Positions 1-6,592 are shown, numbered from the stretch's first letter. The stretch is DNA of 6,891 bases from Bacilli bacterium (GCA_028693885.1 JAQUUM010000061.1:1-6891); one strand, 5' to 3'. The notes: a model not told the origin generated them from the sequence alone. A program made the numbers and translations.

Positions 1-195
1 AAGAAACTTTTAGAAGAAGTTAATGAATATTTAGAAAGTGGTGACTTTGAAGAGTTAGTTGATATGGGTGAAGTAATTCATGCAATTTTAGAATATAAAA
101 AAATTCCAGTTACGGAATATCAAGCAAGACGAGTTAGTAAAATGAATGAAAGAGGCGCTTTTAAAAATAAGTACTTTTTAGAAAAAGTATTATAA
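1..195 (+). CDS. MazG-like nucleoside triphosphate pyrophosphohydrolase, 3' end (partial)
   Basis: The last 64 codons of a gene that starts before the window. The visible residues carry the acidic pattern of all-alpha NTP pyrophosphohydrolases (MazG superfamily, small COG4997-type proteins of about 100 residues): LLEEVNEY (EExxE at visible residues 5-9), then EELVD (ExxD at 18-21), and a C-terminal NERGAF resembling the ERGGF of the family. Family members hydrolyse non-canonical or excess NTPs to NMP and pyrophosphate in the cytoplasm using Mg2+ held by these acidic residues. Roughly the N-terminal 35-40 residues are missing, judged from usual family length. The gene ends in TAA and runs straight into a hairpin terminator, so it belongs to an upstream transcript and not to the peroxidase operon. 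The family is fairly clear; the substrate is not. Confidence 0.75.
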   Translation, partial: KKLLEEVNEYLESGDFEELVDMGEVIHAILEYKKIPVTEYQARRVSKMNERGAFKNKYFLEKVL

Positions 196-196
196 T

Positions 197-226
197 CAAA
201 AGGGTAAATATTACCCTTTGATTTTT
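197..226 (+). terminator. Rho-independent terminator after the pyrophosphohydrolase gene
   Basis: A perfect 9-bp stem, AAAGGGTAA (199-207) with TTACCCTTT (211-219), has a 3-base loop and is followed by GATTTTT. It starts one base past the TAA stop at 193-195. It separates the upstream transcript from the peroxidase operon. Confidence 0.8.
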
Positions 227-232
227 AAAATA

Positions 233-241
233 TGATAAAAT
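233..241 (+). promoter_or_regulatory. Probable extended -10 promoter of the gpx-arsR-trx-ccdA operon
   Basis: TGATAAAAT gives an extended -10 (TGn plus TAAAAT at 236-241), the same layout as the two better promoters in this window. No good -35 lies 16-18 bases upstream, because that position is taken by the terminator stem. It rests on the -10 alone; TATGAT at 231-236 is an alternative reading. Start of transcription would be near 248, leaving a leader of about 15 bases that begins almost at the Shine-Dalgarno. Confidence 0.45.
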
Positions 242-262
242 AAATAAAAGGGGGATTAAATT

Positions 263-793
263 ATGAAAATATATGATATAAATGTAAAAGCAATAAGTGG
301 GGAAGACATATTGTTAGAAAAATATAAAGGTAAAGTTTTATTAATTGTTAATACAGCTACAGGTTGCGGGTTTACCCCTCAATATGAGGGCTTACAAGCT
401 TTATACTTGAAGTATAAAGATAAAGGCTTTGAAGTACTAGATTTTCCATGCAATCAGTTTTTAGGTCAAGCACCAGGGACTGATCAAGATATTAAAAATT
501 TTTGTACATTAAAATATAATACTACTTTTGAAACATTTTCAAAAATTAAGGTTAATGGAAAAGAAGCGAGTCCTTTATTTAAGTATTTGAAAGAAGTAGC
601 GCCTTGCGATGGAATCAATAAAATTGATTGCAGTAAAAGTAGTAAAGTTAAAAAATGTCCTTTTAAATCAAGCAAGATTAAATGGAATTTCACTAAATTC
701 TTAGTTGATAAAGATGGAAATGTAATGGCTAGATATGCTCCGAATGTAAAACCACTTGCTATTGAAGATGATATTAAATGTTTACTTAAATAG
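263..793 (+). CDS. Glutathione peroxidase-family thiol peroxidase (BtuE-like)
   Basis: A 176-residue thioredoxin-fold peroxidase that should reduce hydrogen peroxide or organic hydroperoxides in the cytoplasm, most likely with thioredoxin as donor, as Cys-type bacterial members do. Visible motifs: NTATGCGFTPQY (30-41) with peroxidatic Cys35 (codon TGC, so not selenocysteine); DFPCNQFLGQAPG (60-72) with catalytic Gln69; NFCTLKY with putative resolving Cys81; and IKWNFTKFLVD (139-149) with Trp141 and Asn142 completing the Cys-Gln-Trp-Asn tetrad. Two oddities: the usual QEPG reads QAPG, and residues 112-138 form a Lys/Ser-rich insert with three extra cysteines (115, 123, 132), making the protein longer than the common form of about 160 residues. 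The start is set by AAAGGGGG (247-254), 8 bases upstream. No signal peptide. First gene of a four-gene operon, followed after 8 bases by the ArsR-like regulator. Confidence 0.9.
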   Translation: MKIYDINVKAISGEDILLEKYKGKVLLIVNTATGCGFTPQYEGLQALYLKYKDKGFEVLDFPCNQFLGQAPGTDQDIKNFCTLKYNTTFETFSKIKVNGKEASPLFKYLKEVAPCDGINKIDCSKSSKVKKCPFKSSKIKWNFTKFLVDKDGNVMARYAPNVKPLAIEDDIKCLLK

Positions 794-801
794 GAGGGAT
801 T

Positions 802-1068
802 ATGGAAGAAATTAATTATGCCTTAGTATTTAAGGCTTTAGGTGATGATGTTAGAGTTAAGATTTTTAATATGCTTAAAGAAAAGAGTTTATGTGCTTGT
901 AAGATTTTAGAAGCTTTTAAAATTACTCAACCAACTTTAAGTTATCATATGAAGATAATGTGTGAAAGTGGCTTAGTAGATGTTGTAAAGAATGGTATAT
1001 GGAATCATTATACAATAAAAAAAGAAACGGTTGATAAAATCAACTTATTTTTTAAAAATATTAAATAG
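802..1068 (+). CDS. ArsR/SmtB-family metalloregulator with CxC motif
   Basis: An 88-residue winged-helix DNA-binding protein. ArsR-family repressors bind operators as dimers and release on binding metal or metalloid, or on thiol oxidation. Residues 6-25 form the first helices (ALVFKALGDDVRVKIFNML). SLCACKILE (29-37) places Cys31 and Cys33 in the helix that carries the arsenite-binding CxC of E. coli-type ArsR. TQPTLSYHMKIM (42-53) is the recognition helix, followed by Cys54, the only other cysteine and a possible third ligand. DVVKNGIWNHYTI (60-72) is the beta wing. AGGAGGG (792-798) overlaps the peroxidase stop codon and lies 3 bases before ATG, indicating coupled translation. It is second in the operon, between the peroxidase and a thioredoxin-CcdA pair. 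Autoregulation is likely, but the inducer (arsenite, another thiophilic metal, or redox state) cannot be fixed from sequence. Confidence 0.88.
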   Translation: MEEINYALVFKALGDDVRVKIFNMLKEKSLCACKILEAFKITQPTLSYHMKIMCESGLVDVVKNGIWNHYTIKKETVDKINLFFKNIK

Positions 1069-1092
1069 ATATATTTAAATGTATTTATATAT
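1069..1092. promoter_or_regulatory. Imperfect inverted repeat, candidate ArsR operator (weak)
   Basis: The 38-base gap between the regulator and the thioredoxin gene begins with ATATAT (1069-1074), mirrored by ATATAT (1087-1092) around a centre near 1080/1081. One further central pair matches and the others do not. Its size resembles the 12-2-12 operators of ArsR/SmtB proteins, but it is made only of A and T in its matched part and could be chance. Confidence 0.22.
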
Positions 1093-1106
1093 TCATGAGG
1101 TGATTT

Positions 1107-1496
1107 ATGCAAAAAAATACAATTATAGCACTAGTAATCTTTGGCTTATTTGCATTAGCAGTAATACTAGGCATTGTTTTAGGTAAAACTAGCGAAACAG
1201 AAGTAGATGCTTCTTTACCAACATTGATGGAAATAGGTTCTGTTAGTTGTGAGCCCTGCCAAATGCTTAAACCAATTATTGATGGTTTGAAAGATGAATA
1301 TCAAGGTAGAGTTAATGTAGTAGTATATGATTCGTGGAATACTCAAGTAGGTGCTCAAAAAGCATCTGAGTATGATGTTACATCAATCCCTACTTTAATT
1401 TACTTAGATAAAGATGGGAATGAATTATATAGAATGGTAGGCTATCAAGAATATAGTACTATAAAAAGCAGATTTAATGCTTTAGGATGGAATTAA
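1107..1496 (+). CDS. Membrane-anchored thioredoxin-like protein (CEPC active site)
   Basis: A 129-residue protein with one N-terminal hydrophobic segment (about residues 5-26) after a short lysine-containing N-terminus, then a thioredoxin fold (about 38-127). The active site is Cys48-Glu-Pro-Cys51 in SVSCEPCQMLKP, and the cis-proline loop is SIPT with Pro95. There is no lipobox cysteine, so it is probably an uncleaved anchor with the catalytic domain outside the cytoplasm. It would take electrons from the CcdA encoded 3 bases downstream and reduce extracytoplasmic disulfides. The start is supported by GAGGTGAT (1097-1104), close to the anti-Shine-Dalgarno complement, just upstream of ATG. The partner substrate is unknown: no cytochrome c, sporulation or methionine sulfoxide reductase gene is present in the window. 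The redox role is secure; the target is not. Confidence 0.88.
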   Translation: MQKNTIIALVIFGLFALAVILGIVLGKTSETEVDASLPTLMEIGSVSCEPCQMLKPIIDGLKDEYQGRVNVVVYDSWNTQVGAQKASEYDVTSIPTLIYLDKDGNELYRMVGYQEYSTIKSRFNALGWN

Positions 1497-1499
1497 TTT

Positions 1500-2213
1500 A
1501 TGGATTCTATACTACAAAATTTAAGTGAAATTATAGCTTCTAATATATGGCTTGGATTTTTACTAGCGTTTGTGGCTGGAGGACTTACTTTTTTTACTCC
1601 TTGTTCACTTAGTTCAATTCCATTAATTATTGCTTATGTTGGTGGTGCTAGCACCACTAGAAAAAAAGCTTTATTATATTCAATCTTTTTAGCTTTAGGT
1701 CAAACGATTGTTTTTGTTGTTCTAGGAGTTTTAGCTGCCTTAATTGGAATAGGTATGACAATTGGTGGCTTTGGTCAAGTATGGTATACAATTTTAGCTT
1801 TTCTAATGCTTTTTATGGCTTTTGAAACAATAGGTTTAACAAATTTCTTAAGTAGAATTCAAAGAGGTGCGCCTCAAGTTAGTAAAAAAGGAGTTTTAGG
1901 AGCTTTGCTTATTGGTATGCTAGGAGCTTTATTTTCAACTCCTTGTGCAACTCCGGTGTTAACTGCGATGCTTGCTTATGTTACTGCAATAGAGGCAGGA
2001 GTATTAGTAGGTGGATTATTATTACTTTTTTATTCGTTAGGCTATAGTGTATTTATAATTATTGCAGGCTTGAGTGTACAGACTATTAGAAACATTGCAA
2101 TGTCTAATAAGTTTCAAAAAGTATCATTAGCTTTTAAAATTATATTAGCGGTATTAATGTTTGTTCTTGCAATTTATTTTATTTATCAAGCATTTTTCAT
2201 AAATTTATTTTAA
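1500..2213 (+). CDS. ccdA: CcdA-family transmembrane thiol-disulfide electron transporter
   Basis: A 237-residue integral membrane protein with about six helices (roughly 15-47, 56-85, 93-115, 129-160, 163-195 and 206-233). It has the two signature cysteine motifs of the CcdA/DsbD-beta family: FFTPCSLSSIP (31-41, Cys35) in helix 1 and FSTPCATPVLTAM (145-157, Cys149) in helix 4. These two cysteines relay electrons from cytoplasmic thioredoxin to an extracytoplasmic thioredoxin-like protein. Length matches stand-alone CcdA. The natural partner is the anchored thioredoxin directly upstream: the stop and this ATG are 3 bases apart and the Shine-Dalgarno (AGGATGG, 1484-1490) lies inside the upstream gene, so translation is coupled. 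Last gene of the operon, closed by the terminator at 2227-2256. No permease or other transporter follows. Confidence 0.92.
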   Translation: MDSILQNLSEIIASNIWLGFLLAFVAGGLTFFTPCSLSSIPLIIAYVGGASTTRKKALLYSIFLALGQTIVFVVLGVLAALIGIGMTIGGFGQVWYTILAFLMLFMAFETIGLTNFLSRIQRGAPQVSKKGVLGALLIGMLGALFSTPCATPVLTAMLAYVTAIEAGVLVGGLLLLFYSLGYSVFIIIAGLSVQTIRNIAMSNKFQKVSLAFKIILAVLMFVLAIYFIYQAFFINLF

Positions 2214-2226
2214 ACAAGTTTTATTT

Positions 2227-2256
2227 AAAACCTAGAGTTTAGCTCTAGGTTTTTTT
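2227..2256 (+). terminator. Rho-independent terminator of the gpx-arsR-trx-ccdA operon
   Basis: CCTAGAG (2231-2237) pairs with CTCTAGG (2243-2249) around a 5-base loop. The stem is extended by flanking A's (2227-2230) against T's (2250-2253), and the T run continues to 2256. It begins 14 bases after the ccdA stop. Confidence 0.92.
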
Positions 2257-2272
2257 AAGAGTTAAAGACTGA

Positions 2273-2302
2273 TTGAAAAAATAAATATAAATGTGTTATA
2301 AT
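2273..2302 (+). promoter_or_regulatory. Promoter of the large activase gene (TTGAAA-18-TATAAT, extended -10)
   Basis: TTGAAA (2273-2278) and a perfect TATAAT (2297-2302) are 18 bases apart, with TGT directly before the -10 (2294-2296) forming an extended -10. Transcription should start near 2309, giving a leader of about 30 bases. It lies after the ccdA terminator, so the large gene is a separate transcription unit. A 10-bp inverted repeat overlaps the -10 (see 2296-2326). Confidence 0.85.
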
Positions 2303-2326
2303 ATATTTAATCTTTTTATATTATAA
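2296..2326. repeat. Perfect 10-bp inverted repeat over the -10 and leader
   Basis: TTATAATATA (2296-2305) is the exact reverse complement of TATATTATAA (2317-2326), with 11 bases between. The left arm covers the -10 box and lies mostly upstream of the expected transcript start, so it could act only at DNA level, for example as a repressor operator. The right arm ends at the Shine-Dalgarno. It is pure A/T, so chance is a real alternative. Confidence 0.35.
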
Positions 2327-2338
2327 GGGTGGAAAAAA

Positions 2339-5300
2339 GTGGAGAAGTTAATTCATATCGGACTTGATTTAGGTTCAACAACCGCTAAGATTGTTATTAT
2401 TGATAATTTAAATAATATTCTTTATAGTGCTTATCAAAGACATTTTTCTGACTTTAAAAAGACTATTAAGGAGATGCTTGCTAAAGCATTAGAAAATTAT
2501 TTAGATTACGAAGTTACTATTAATATTACTGGTTCTGGTGGCTTTGGAATTACGCATTCTTTAGGCTTGAAGTTTATCCAAGAAGTTATTGCTTGTAATA
2601 AAGCGGTTGAGGCTTTTTTAGGGGAAGTTGATGTTATTATTGAACTAGGTGGAGAAGATGCTAAAATCACCTTTTTTTCTAATGGTATCGAACAGAGAAT
2701 GAATGGGACTTGTGCTGGTGGGACTGGAGCTTTTATTGATCAAATGGCATCTTTATTAAATACAGATGCATTAGGTTTAAATGAATATGCTAAAAAGATG
2801 AAAAACATCCATCCGATTGCAGCAAGGTGTGGAGTGTTTGCTAAGTCTGATGTTCAACCCTTATTAAACGAAGGCGCGAGTAAGGCTGATATTAGTGCCT
2901 CTATTTTTCAAGCTGTTGTTAATCAAACAATAAGTGGTTTAGCTTGTGGTAGAAAAATAAAGGGTAAGGTTGTATTTTTAGGAGGACCATTAAGTTTTTT
3001 AAGTGAATTAAGAAAAAGGTTTGTATTAACTTTAGGCTTAACAGAAGAAACGGCGATTTTTCCGAAAAACGCTGAATTGTTTGTAGCGCTTGGTGCTAGC
3101 ATTGCTTCAAAAGAAACTGAAAAGATTTCAGTTATAGAATTATTAAATAAAATAAGTAGTTTAGAATATAGTGATGCATTAAACAATACCTCACTGCCTC
3201 CAATATTTAATAATATAGAAGAATATAAGAGTTTTAAAACTCGCCATAATATAAATGTTTGTAATAAGGCTGATTTATATTCTTATGAAGGGAATGTATT
3301 TTTAGGAATTGATTGTGGGTCTACTACGACTAAAATGGCTTTAATTGATGAACAAGGAAACTTGCTTTATCAATTCTATCAAAGTAATCAAGGCAATCCT
3401 TTAAGAATAATCAAAAATGCTTTACTTGACTTATATGGAAGATTACCTGAAAAAGTAAAAATAGTTGCTTCAGCTGTAACAGGCTATGGTGAAAAATTAA
3501 TTAAAGCAGCATTTTCTGTTGATATTGGTGAAATTGAAACAGTAGCTCATTACAAAGCCGCTGAATATTTTATTCCTGAAGTTGATTTTATTTTAGATAT
3601 TGGTGGGCAAGATATGAAGTGTATCACTATAAAAAATAAAGTCATTTCATCAGTAGTTTTAAACGAAGCTTGTTCTGCTGGGTGTGGTTCTTTCTTAGAA
3701 AGTTTTGCTCATACTCTAAATATATCACTTGATGATTTTGTTAAAGAAGCTTTGTTTGCTAAAAATCCAGTTGACTTAGGCTCAAGATGTACAGTCTTTA
3801 TGAATTCAAAAGTTAAACAAGCTCAAAAAGAAGGAGCTTTACTAGGTGATATTGCAAGTGGTTTATCTTATTCAATAATTAAAAATGCTTTATATAAAGT
3901 AATTAAAATTAAGTCTGCTACTGACCTTGGTAATCATATAATTGTTCAAGGTGGAACGTTTTATAATGATGCTGTATTAAGAACTTTTGAAAAGATTACA
4001 AAAAAAGAAGTAACAAGACTAGATATTGCAGGTTTAATGGGAGCGTTTGGCTGTGCATTGATTGCAAAAAGCCAATACAAAGAATCATTTAACACAAAAT
4101 TGTTGAATAAAGAAGCTTTGCTTAATTTTACTCATACAACCGAGGTTTCAAGATGTATGCAGTGTAGTAATAATTGTGTTTTAAATATTAATACTTTTTC
4201 TAATGGAGAAAGGCTAATTACAGGTAATAGATGTGAAAGAGGTGCTGGAGTCAATATTACTGAAAATAAAATTCCGAATTTATATGAATATAAATATAAA
4301 AGATTGTTTTCATATAAACCTCTAGATAAAGACATTGCTTTAAGAGGAAGTGTTGGACTTCCTCGAGTTTTAAACTTCTATGAAAATTATCCTTTTTGGT
4401 TTACATTCTTTACTACTTTAAAATATAGAGTTGAGTTATCACCAAGAAGCTCTAAAAAGATTTATGAGTCAGGAATGGATACTATCGCATCAGAATCGCT
4501 TTGTTATCCGGCTAAATTAGTTCATGGTCATATTATAAGTTTAATTGAAAAACAAGTAGATTTTATTTTTTATCCAGCTATAGTATATGAAGGTAAAGAA
4601 GATATTAATGCAATTAATCAATATAATTGTCCGATTGTAACTTCATATTCAGAAGCTATAAAAAATAACGTTGATGAATTAAAAGAAAATAATGTTAAAT
4701 TTATTAATCCGTTTATTTCTTTTAAAGATAAAAAAGAAGTAGAATTAAAACTAATTGAAGTTTTTTCTGAGATTGATAAAAAAGAAATCAAGAATGCTAT
4801 AAGATTAGCATATAAAGAACTAACTAATTATAAATTAGATATTAGAAGAAAAGGTGAAGAAGCCTTAAAAGAAATAAAGGAAAGAAATTTAAAAGCAATT
4901 GTTTTAGCAGGAAGGCCATATCATATTGATCCTGAGATTAATCCTGGAATTGATAAATTGATTACATCTTACCAAATGGCAGTTTTAAGTGAGGATTCAA
5001 TTGCTCATTTAGGTCTTGTTAAAAGACCTATTAGAGTAGTAGATCAATGGGTATATCATAGTAGACTCTATAGAGCTAGTGAATTTGTTTCTAAAATGAA
5101 AAATATTGAGTTAATCCAACTTAATTCTTTTGGTTGTGGACTTGATGCTGTAACAAGTGATCAAGTAAAAGATATTTTAGAAAAAAATAATAAAATATAT
5201 ACTTGTTTAAAAATAGATGAGGTTAGTAATTTAGGAGCTGCGAGAATTAGAATTAGATCTTTAAAAGCAGCAATGGCTGAAAGAGAAAAACATGATATTG

Positions 5301-6556
5301 AAATTGGGGTTAAAGATACAAGTTATATAAGAAGTTTGTTTACGAAATCTATGAAAACAAAACACACAATACTTGCTCCTCAAATGTCTCCTATTCATTT
5401 TAGACTTATGGATAAAGCTTTTCAAACTGAAGGTTATAATTTAGTAGTTTTAGAAAAAGTTACCAAAGAAGATATTGAAGAAGGTTTGAAATATGTTAAT
5501 AATGATGCGTGTTTCCCTTCAATTATGATTGTCGGTCAAATCGTTAATGCTTTAAAAAGTGGTAAATATGATTTAAATAAAACTTCGGTCACGATTACTC
5601 AAACAGGTGGTGGATGCCGTGCAACTAACTACATTGGCTTTTTAAGAAAAGCTTTTGAAGATTTAGGCTTTTCTCATGTGCCTGTAATCTCTCTTTCTTT
5701 AGGAGTTGAAAAGAATCCTGGTTTTAAATTTACATTTAAAATGGCTAAAAAAGTAATGTATAGTTTATTCTTAGGTGACTTACTAATGAGAGTATTATAT
5801 AGGATAAGACCATATGAAGCAGAAAGTGGATCTAGTAATAAACTATATGAAGAACTATCAAAAAAAGCTGCAAAAGTAGTAGCGAGTGCTAACTTTAAAG
5901 AATATGTTAGTCTTTCAAAAGAAATTATTTATAAGTTCGATAATTTGCCTTTAAGGGATGTGATTTTGCCGAGGGTTGGTTTAGTTGGTGAAATCTTGGT
6001 AAAGTTTCACCCTGATGCTAACAATCATTTAGTGGAATATTTAGAGTCAGAAGGGGCTGAAGTTGTGATGCCTGACTTAGCTGATTTCTTCTTTTATGTG
6101 GCTAAGAATATCGAAATTCAAGCAGAAGAATTATATGTATATAGAAAAAGAAAAAAATATGCAAGAATGGCGATAAACATATTTAATAAAAATAGAGAGT
6201 ATATTTCTACTTTATTAAAAGAAAGTAAAAGATTTACTCCTCCTATTCATATAGATAAAATTGCAGAAGGAGCTAAGAAAATTTTATCTTTATGCAATCA
6301 AACAGGAGAAGGCTGGTTTTTAACTGGAGAGATGATAGAACTTCTAGAGTCTGGTGTTTCAAATATTATTTGTATGCAACCTTTTGCTTGTCTACCAAAT
6401 CATATAGTTGGTAAGTCAATGATAAAAGAGTTGCGTAATAAATACCCTAAATCAAATATTGTAGCGGTTGACTATGATCCAGGTGCTAGTGAAGTTAATC
6501 AAATTAATAGAATTAAATTAATGCTTTCAGTAGCACTAAGTAATATGAAAAAATAA
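2339..6556 (+). CDS. Large BadF/HgdC-type ATPase activase fused to HgdB-like reductase modules
   Basis: A 1405-residue cytoplasmic protein of the 2-hydroxyacyl-CoA dehydratase activator superfamily. ASKHA domain 1 (about 5-260) has LGSTTAK (11-17), ELGGEDAKI (102-110), GTCAGGTG (123-130, Cys125) and RCGVF (163-167, Cys164). ASKHA domain 2 (about 320-580) has CGSTTTK (326-332), DIGGQDMK (420-427), EACSAGCG (443-450, Cys445) and RCTVF (483-487, Cys484). A linker holds Cys606, 609, 613 and 632. Residues about 670-970 match the DUF2229/CoA-enzyme-activase region (LPRVLNFYENYPFWF, ESLCYPAK, GRPYHIDPEIN, FGCGLDAV), and about 1008-1405 form a related module (DACFPS, TGGGCRATNY, VGEILVKFHP, QPFACLPNH). 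Family knowledge: the ATPase drives low-potential electrons through a [4Fe-4S] cluster into an iron-sulfur reductase or dehydratase. Substrate unknown. The GTG start is set by AGGGTGG (2326-2332), 6 bases upstream, and leaves the ATPase beginning at residue 5 as usual. It has its own promoter and no operon partner in the window. Confidence 0.9.
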   Translation: MEKLIHIGLDLGSTTAKIVIIDNLNNILYSAYQRHFSDFKKTIKEMLAKALENYLDYEVTINITGSGGFGITHSLGLKFIQEVIACNKAVEAFLGEVDVIIELGGEDAKITFFSNGIEQRMNGTCAGGTGAFIDQMASLLNTDALGLNEYAKKMKNIHPIAARCGVFAKSDVQPLLNEGASKADISASIFQAVVNQTISGLACGRKIKGKVVFLGGPLSFLSELRKRFVLTLGLTEETAIFPKNAELFVALGASIASKETEKISVIELLNKISSLEYSDALNNTSLPPIFNNIEEYKSFKTRHNINVCNKADLYSYEGNVFLGIDCGSTTTKMALIDEQGNLLYQFYQSNQGNPLRIIKNALLDLYGRLPEKVKIVASAVTGYGEKLIKAAFSVDIGEIETVAHYKAAEYFIPEVDFILDIGGQDMKCITIKNKVISSVVLNEACSAGCGSFLESFAHTLNISLDDFVKEALFAKNPVDLGSRCTVFMNSKVKQAQKEGALLGDIASGLSYSIIKNALYKVIKIKSATDLGNHIIVQGGTFYNDAVLRTFEKITKKEVTRLDIAGLMGAFGCALIAKSQYKESFNTKLLNKEALLNFTHTTEVSRCMQCSNNCVLNINTFSNGERLITGNRCERGAGVNITENKIPNLYEYKYKRLFSYKPLDKDIALRGSVGLPRVLNFYENYPFWFTFFTTLKYRVELSPRSSKKIYESGMDTIASESLCYPAKLVHGHIISLIEKQVDFIFYPAIVYEGKEDINAINQYNCPIVTSYSEAIKNNVDELKENNVKFINPFISFKDKKEVELKLIEVFSEIDKKEIKNAIRLAYKELTNYKLDIRRKGEEALKEIKERNLKAIVLAGRPYHIDPEINPGIDKLITSYQMAVLSEDSIAHLGLVKRPIRVVDQWVYHSRLYRASEFVSKMKNIELIQLNSFGCGLDAVTSDQVKDILEKNNKIYTCLKIDEVSNLGAARIRIRSLKAAMAEREKHDIEIGVKDTSYIRSLFTKSMKTKHTILAPQMSPIHFRLMDKAFQTEGYNLVVLEKVTKEDIEEGLKYVNNDACFPSIMIVGQIVNALKSGKYDLNKTSVTITQTGGGCRATNYIGFLRKAFEDLGFSHVPVISLSLGVEKNPGFKFTFKMAKKVMYSLFLGDLLMRVLYRIRPYEAESGSSNKLYEELSKKAAKVVASANFKEYVSLSKEIIYKFDNLPLRDVILPRVGLVGEILVKFHPDANNHLVEYLESEGAEVVMPDLADFFFYVAKNIEIQAEELYVYRKRKKYARMAINIFNKNREYISTLLKESKRFTPPIHIDKIAEGAKKILSLCNQTGEGWFLTGEMIELLESGVSNIICMQPFACLPNHIVGKSMIKELRNKYPKSNIVAVDYDPGASEVNQINRIKLMLSVALSNMKK

Positions 6557-6564
6557 CTCATATT

Positions 6565-6592
6565 AATTGCTTTTGTTTGACATGCAATTTTT
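6565..6592 (+). terminator. Weak candidate terminator after the large activase gene
   Basis: AATTGC (6565-6570) pairs with GCAATT (6584-6589) around a 13-base loop, followed by a few T's. Just before it, TAATATGA (6541-6548) and TCATATTA (6558-6565) form a second perfect 8-bp inverted repeat enclosing the TAA stop. Both are AT-rich and weak, and the first overlaps the -35 of the next promoter, so termination may be leaky. Confidence 0.3.

Noticed and set aside
362..370. Selenocysteine at the peroxidatic position of the glutathione peroxidase homolog
   Set aside because: Codon 35 is TGC (365-367), an ordinary cysteine, and no in-frame TGA occurs.
484..693. Reverse-strand open frame inside the peroxidase gene, and similar ones at 2923-3186 and 4132-4335
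   Set aside because: They lie wholly inside well-supported forward genes, resemble no family I recognise, and are expected by chance in AT-rich coding DNA.
1107..1190. Lipoprotein signal on the thioredoxin-like protein
   Set aside because: There is no cysteine after the hydrophobic segment until the active site at residue 48, so no lipobox.
2214..2338. Riboswitch or small RNA between ccdA and the large activase gene
   Set aside because: The gap is filled by a terminator and a promoter, leaving a leader of only about 30 bases, too short for a known aptamer.
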